Source: Myxococcus sp.
GTDB taxonomy: Bacteria; Myxococcota; Myxococcia; Myxococcales; Myxococcaceae
Reading direction: 5' to 3'
Assembly (NCBI GenBank): GCA_014879945.1
Contig: JACSRE010000107.1
Location: forward strand, 1 to 41,876
Length of the DNA stretch: 41,876 bases
Shown here: one piece after another, positions 40,602 to 41,876 of the stretch
Position numbering within the stretch: position 1 is the stretch's first letter
Layout of the letters: each line of letters starts with the position of its first letter
Notes under the pieces: generated by a model
What the model saw: the letters and a program-made list of their open reading frames with translations, nothing else
What the model was told of the DNA's origin: nothing
Database searches by the model: none
Made by a program: the position numbers and the translations under genes

Positions 40602-41876
40602 GTGAGCCCGAACCTTCCGCCTGCGCGTGCGCGCCGCCGTCTTGGAGAGCTGCTGATCGAAGCCGGCGTGCTCGATGAGTCGCGCCTGAAGGCCGCGCTG
40701 GCCGAGCAGCGCAAGTGGGGCGGCCGCCTCGGACGCGTGGTCGTCGAGATGGGCTTCGTCGACGAGACCGTCATGTGCGGGCTCCTGGCCCAGCAGCTGC
40801 GCCTCGAGACCATCGCCCTCGACCAGGCGACGCTGCCCGAGCGCATCACCGAGCACCTGCGGCTGGACCTGGCCGAGCGCTACGGGGTCTTCCCGGTCCT
40901 CGCCGATCCGGCGAACAACGCGTTGTCGGTGGCCAGCTCCGACCCCACCAACATCGAGGCGCTGCAGGAGCTGGAGTTCGCCACGGGCGAGCGCCTTGCG
41001 CTGTCGCCGCGCGGGGAAGGCTGGTTCGAGGCCGAGGCGCCGGTGGGGCCGGGCGCGCGCTACCGCTTCCGCCTGCCGGACGGCACCGCCTTTCCCGATC
41101 CCGCGTCGCGGGCGCAGACGGAGGATGTGCACGGCTTCAGCGTGGTCACCGATCCCGAAGCCTATCGCTGGCGCACGGACTGGGCCGGGCGGCCGTGGCA
41201 CGAGGCGGTGATCCTGGAAGTTCACGCCGGCCTCTGCGGCGGCTTTTCCGGAGTCGCGGAGAAAATCCCCGCCTGGGCCGCCCTCGGCATCACGGCGGTG
41301 GAGCTGATGCCCATCGCCGCCTTTCCCGGCACGCGCAACTGGGGCTATGACGGCGTGCTGCCCTTTGCCCCCGCGGCCATCTACGGCACGCCGGACGATC
41401 TCAAAGCGCTCATCGACACCGCCCACGCCCACGGCGTGATGATGCTGCTGGACGTGGTCTACAACCACTTCGGGCCGGACGGGAATTATCTCGGCCTCTA
41501 CGCGCCCGATTTCTTCCACCCGGAGCAGGCGACCCCGTGGGGACCGGCGGTGGCGTTCGACCGGCCGGAGGTGGCCCGCTTCTTCCTCGAAAACGCGCTG
41601 ATGTGGATCGAGGCGTTCCGCTTCGACGGGCTGCGTCTCGATGCCGTCCACGCCATCCTGCCGCCGGACGCCCTTGCCGCCCTCGGCCGCGACCTCCGCG
41701 CCCGCATTCCGCCCGGCCGGCACGTGCATCTGGTGCTGGAGAACGAGCACAATGACGCGGCCCTGCTGCCGCGCCCGTTCGATGCCCAGTGGAACGACGA
41801 CATCCACCATTGCCTCCACGTGCTGCTGACCGGCGAGCGCGAGGCCTATTACGGCGACTTCGCCGACGCCCCCGCC
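40602..41876 (+). CDS. In-frame chimera: GspE/MshE N-terminal domain joined to TreZ (partial, runs off end)
   Basis: An open frame from a GTG at 40602 to the window edge, 425 codons with no stop. Residues 1-129 are a GspE/MshE N-terminal domain (MshEN; LGELLIEAGVLDESRLKAAL, then LGRVVVEMGF, VLADPANNALSVASSDPTNI and LQELEFATG), which in known proteins binds c-di-GMP or partners of secretion and pilus ATPases. From about residue 133-140 (RGEGWFEAEAP) it becomes malto-oligosyltrehalose trehalohydrolase, GH13: DPASRAQTEDVHG, ELMPIAAFPGTRNWGYDG, LLDVVYNHFGPDGNYL, the nucleophile Asp in FDGLRLDAVH and the acid/base Glu region LVLENEHND. TreZ's own first ~80-100 residues are missing. Both halves are good family matches, but the join has no known precedent to me. 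Confidence 0.8.
   Translation, partial: MSPNLPPARARRRLGELLIEAGVLDESRLKAALAEQRKWGGRLGRVVVEMGFVDETVMCGLLAQQLRLETIALDQATLPERITEHLRLDLAERYGVFPVLADPANNALSVASSDPTNIEALQELEFATGERLALSPRGEGWFEAEAPVGPGARYRFRLPDGTAFPDPASRAQTEDVHGFSVVTDPEAYRWRTDWAGRPWHEAVILEVHAGLCGGFSGVAEKIPAWAALGITAVELMPIAAFPGTRNWGYDGVLPFAPAAIYGTPDDLKALIDTAHAHGVMMLLDVVYNHFGPDGNYLGLYAPDFFHPEQATPWGPAVAFDRPEVARFFLENALMWIEAFRFDGLRLDAVHAILPPDALAALGRDLRARIPPGRHVHLVLENEHNDAALLPRPFDAQWNDDIHHCLHVLLTGEREAYYGDFADAPA

Overview
This is a GC-rich (roughly two-thirds G+C by eye) chromosomal segment from a myxobacterium, phylum Myxococcota and probably suborder Cystobacterineae. The evidence is two tandem genes resembling the gliding-motility lipoprotein CglB, a metalloprotease ending in a MYXO-CTERM-like tail, a response regulator with a DUF4388/PATAN domain, a DUF1592/DUF1552 pair, and rpoB, rpoC and tuf of proteobacterial type.

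Layout, left to right. (1) 1-4.1 kb: a HAD-family phosphatase, a stretch with a possible decayed reading frame, and a six-gene leftward operon of small envelope proteins (DUF1469-like, DUF3618-like, DUF883-like, two more single-helix proteins, and a 325-aa coiled-coil protein). Four of its junctions are ATGA overlaps. A PilZ protein follows. (2) 4.1-10.8 kb: a secreted protein, the end-joining protein Ku, an exported DUF1592-DUF1552 pair, a TPR lipoprotein and two small proteins. (3) 10.9-14.7 kb, leftward: dapF coupled to a GAF/degenerate-GGDEF protein, then a receiver-PATAN protein with a pseudo-GTPase-like tail. (4) 14.8-29.5 kb, leftward: four tRNA genes (Thr-Tyr-Gly-Thr), tuf, rpmG, tRNA-Trp, secE, nusG, rplK, rplA, rplJ, rplL, rpoB, rpoC. 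This is the E. coli thrU-tyrU-glyT-thrT-tufB-secE-nusG-rplKAJL-rpoBC order with rpmG and tRNA-Trp added. (5) 29.5-32.0 kb, leftward: a RimK-like ATP-grasp protein, a secreted Cys-pair protein and rlmB, coupled by stop/start overlaps. (6) 32.2-40.5 kb: two CglB-like VWA lipoproteins, a DsrE-like protein, a small exported protein coupled to the MYXO-CTERM metalloprotease, a YfiM-like protein, a lipoprotein and a metallophosphoesterase-like lipoprotein.

(7) The last 0.9 kb is anomalous. A GspE/MshE N-terminal domain runs in frame, at about 40,990-41,015, into the middle of a malto-oligosyltrehalose trehalohydrolase (TreZ). Codon use changes there. The most economical reading is a chimeric join close to a contig end, although a real recombination cannot be excluded from sequence alone.

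The window is mostly core genome. The least explained parts are the coupled envelope cassette, the two signalling proteins with degenerate catalytic motifs behind dapF, the CglB duplication, and enzyme-like proteins that have lost expected active-site residues (the RimK-like and phosphoesterase-like proteins). I found no CRISPR array, insertion sequence or prophage.
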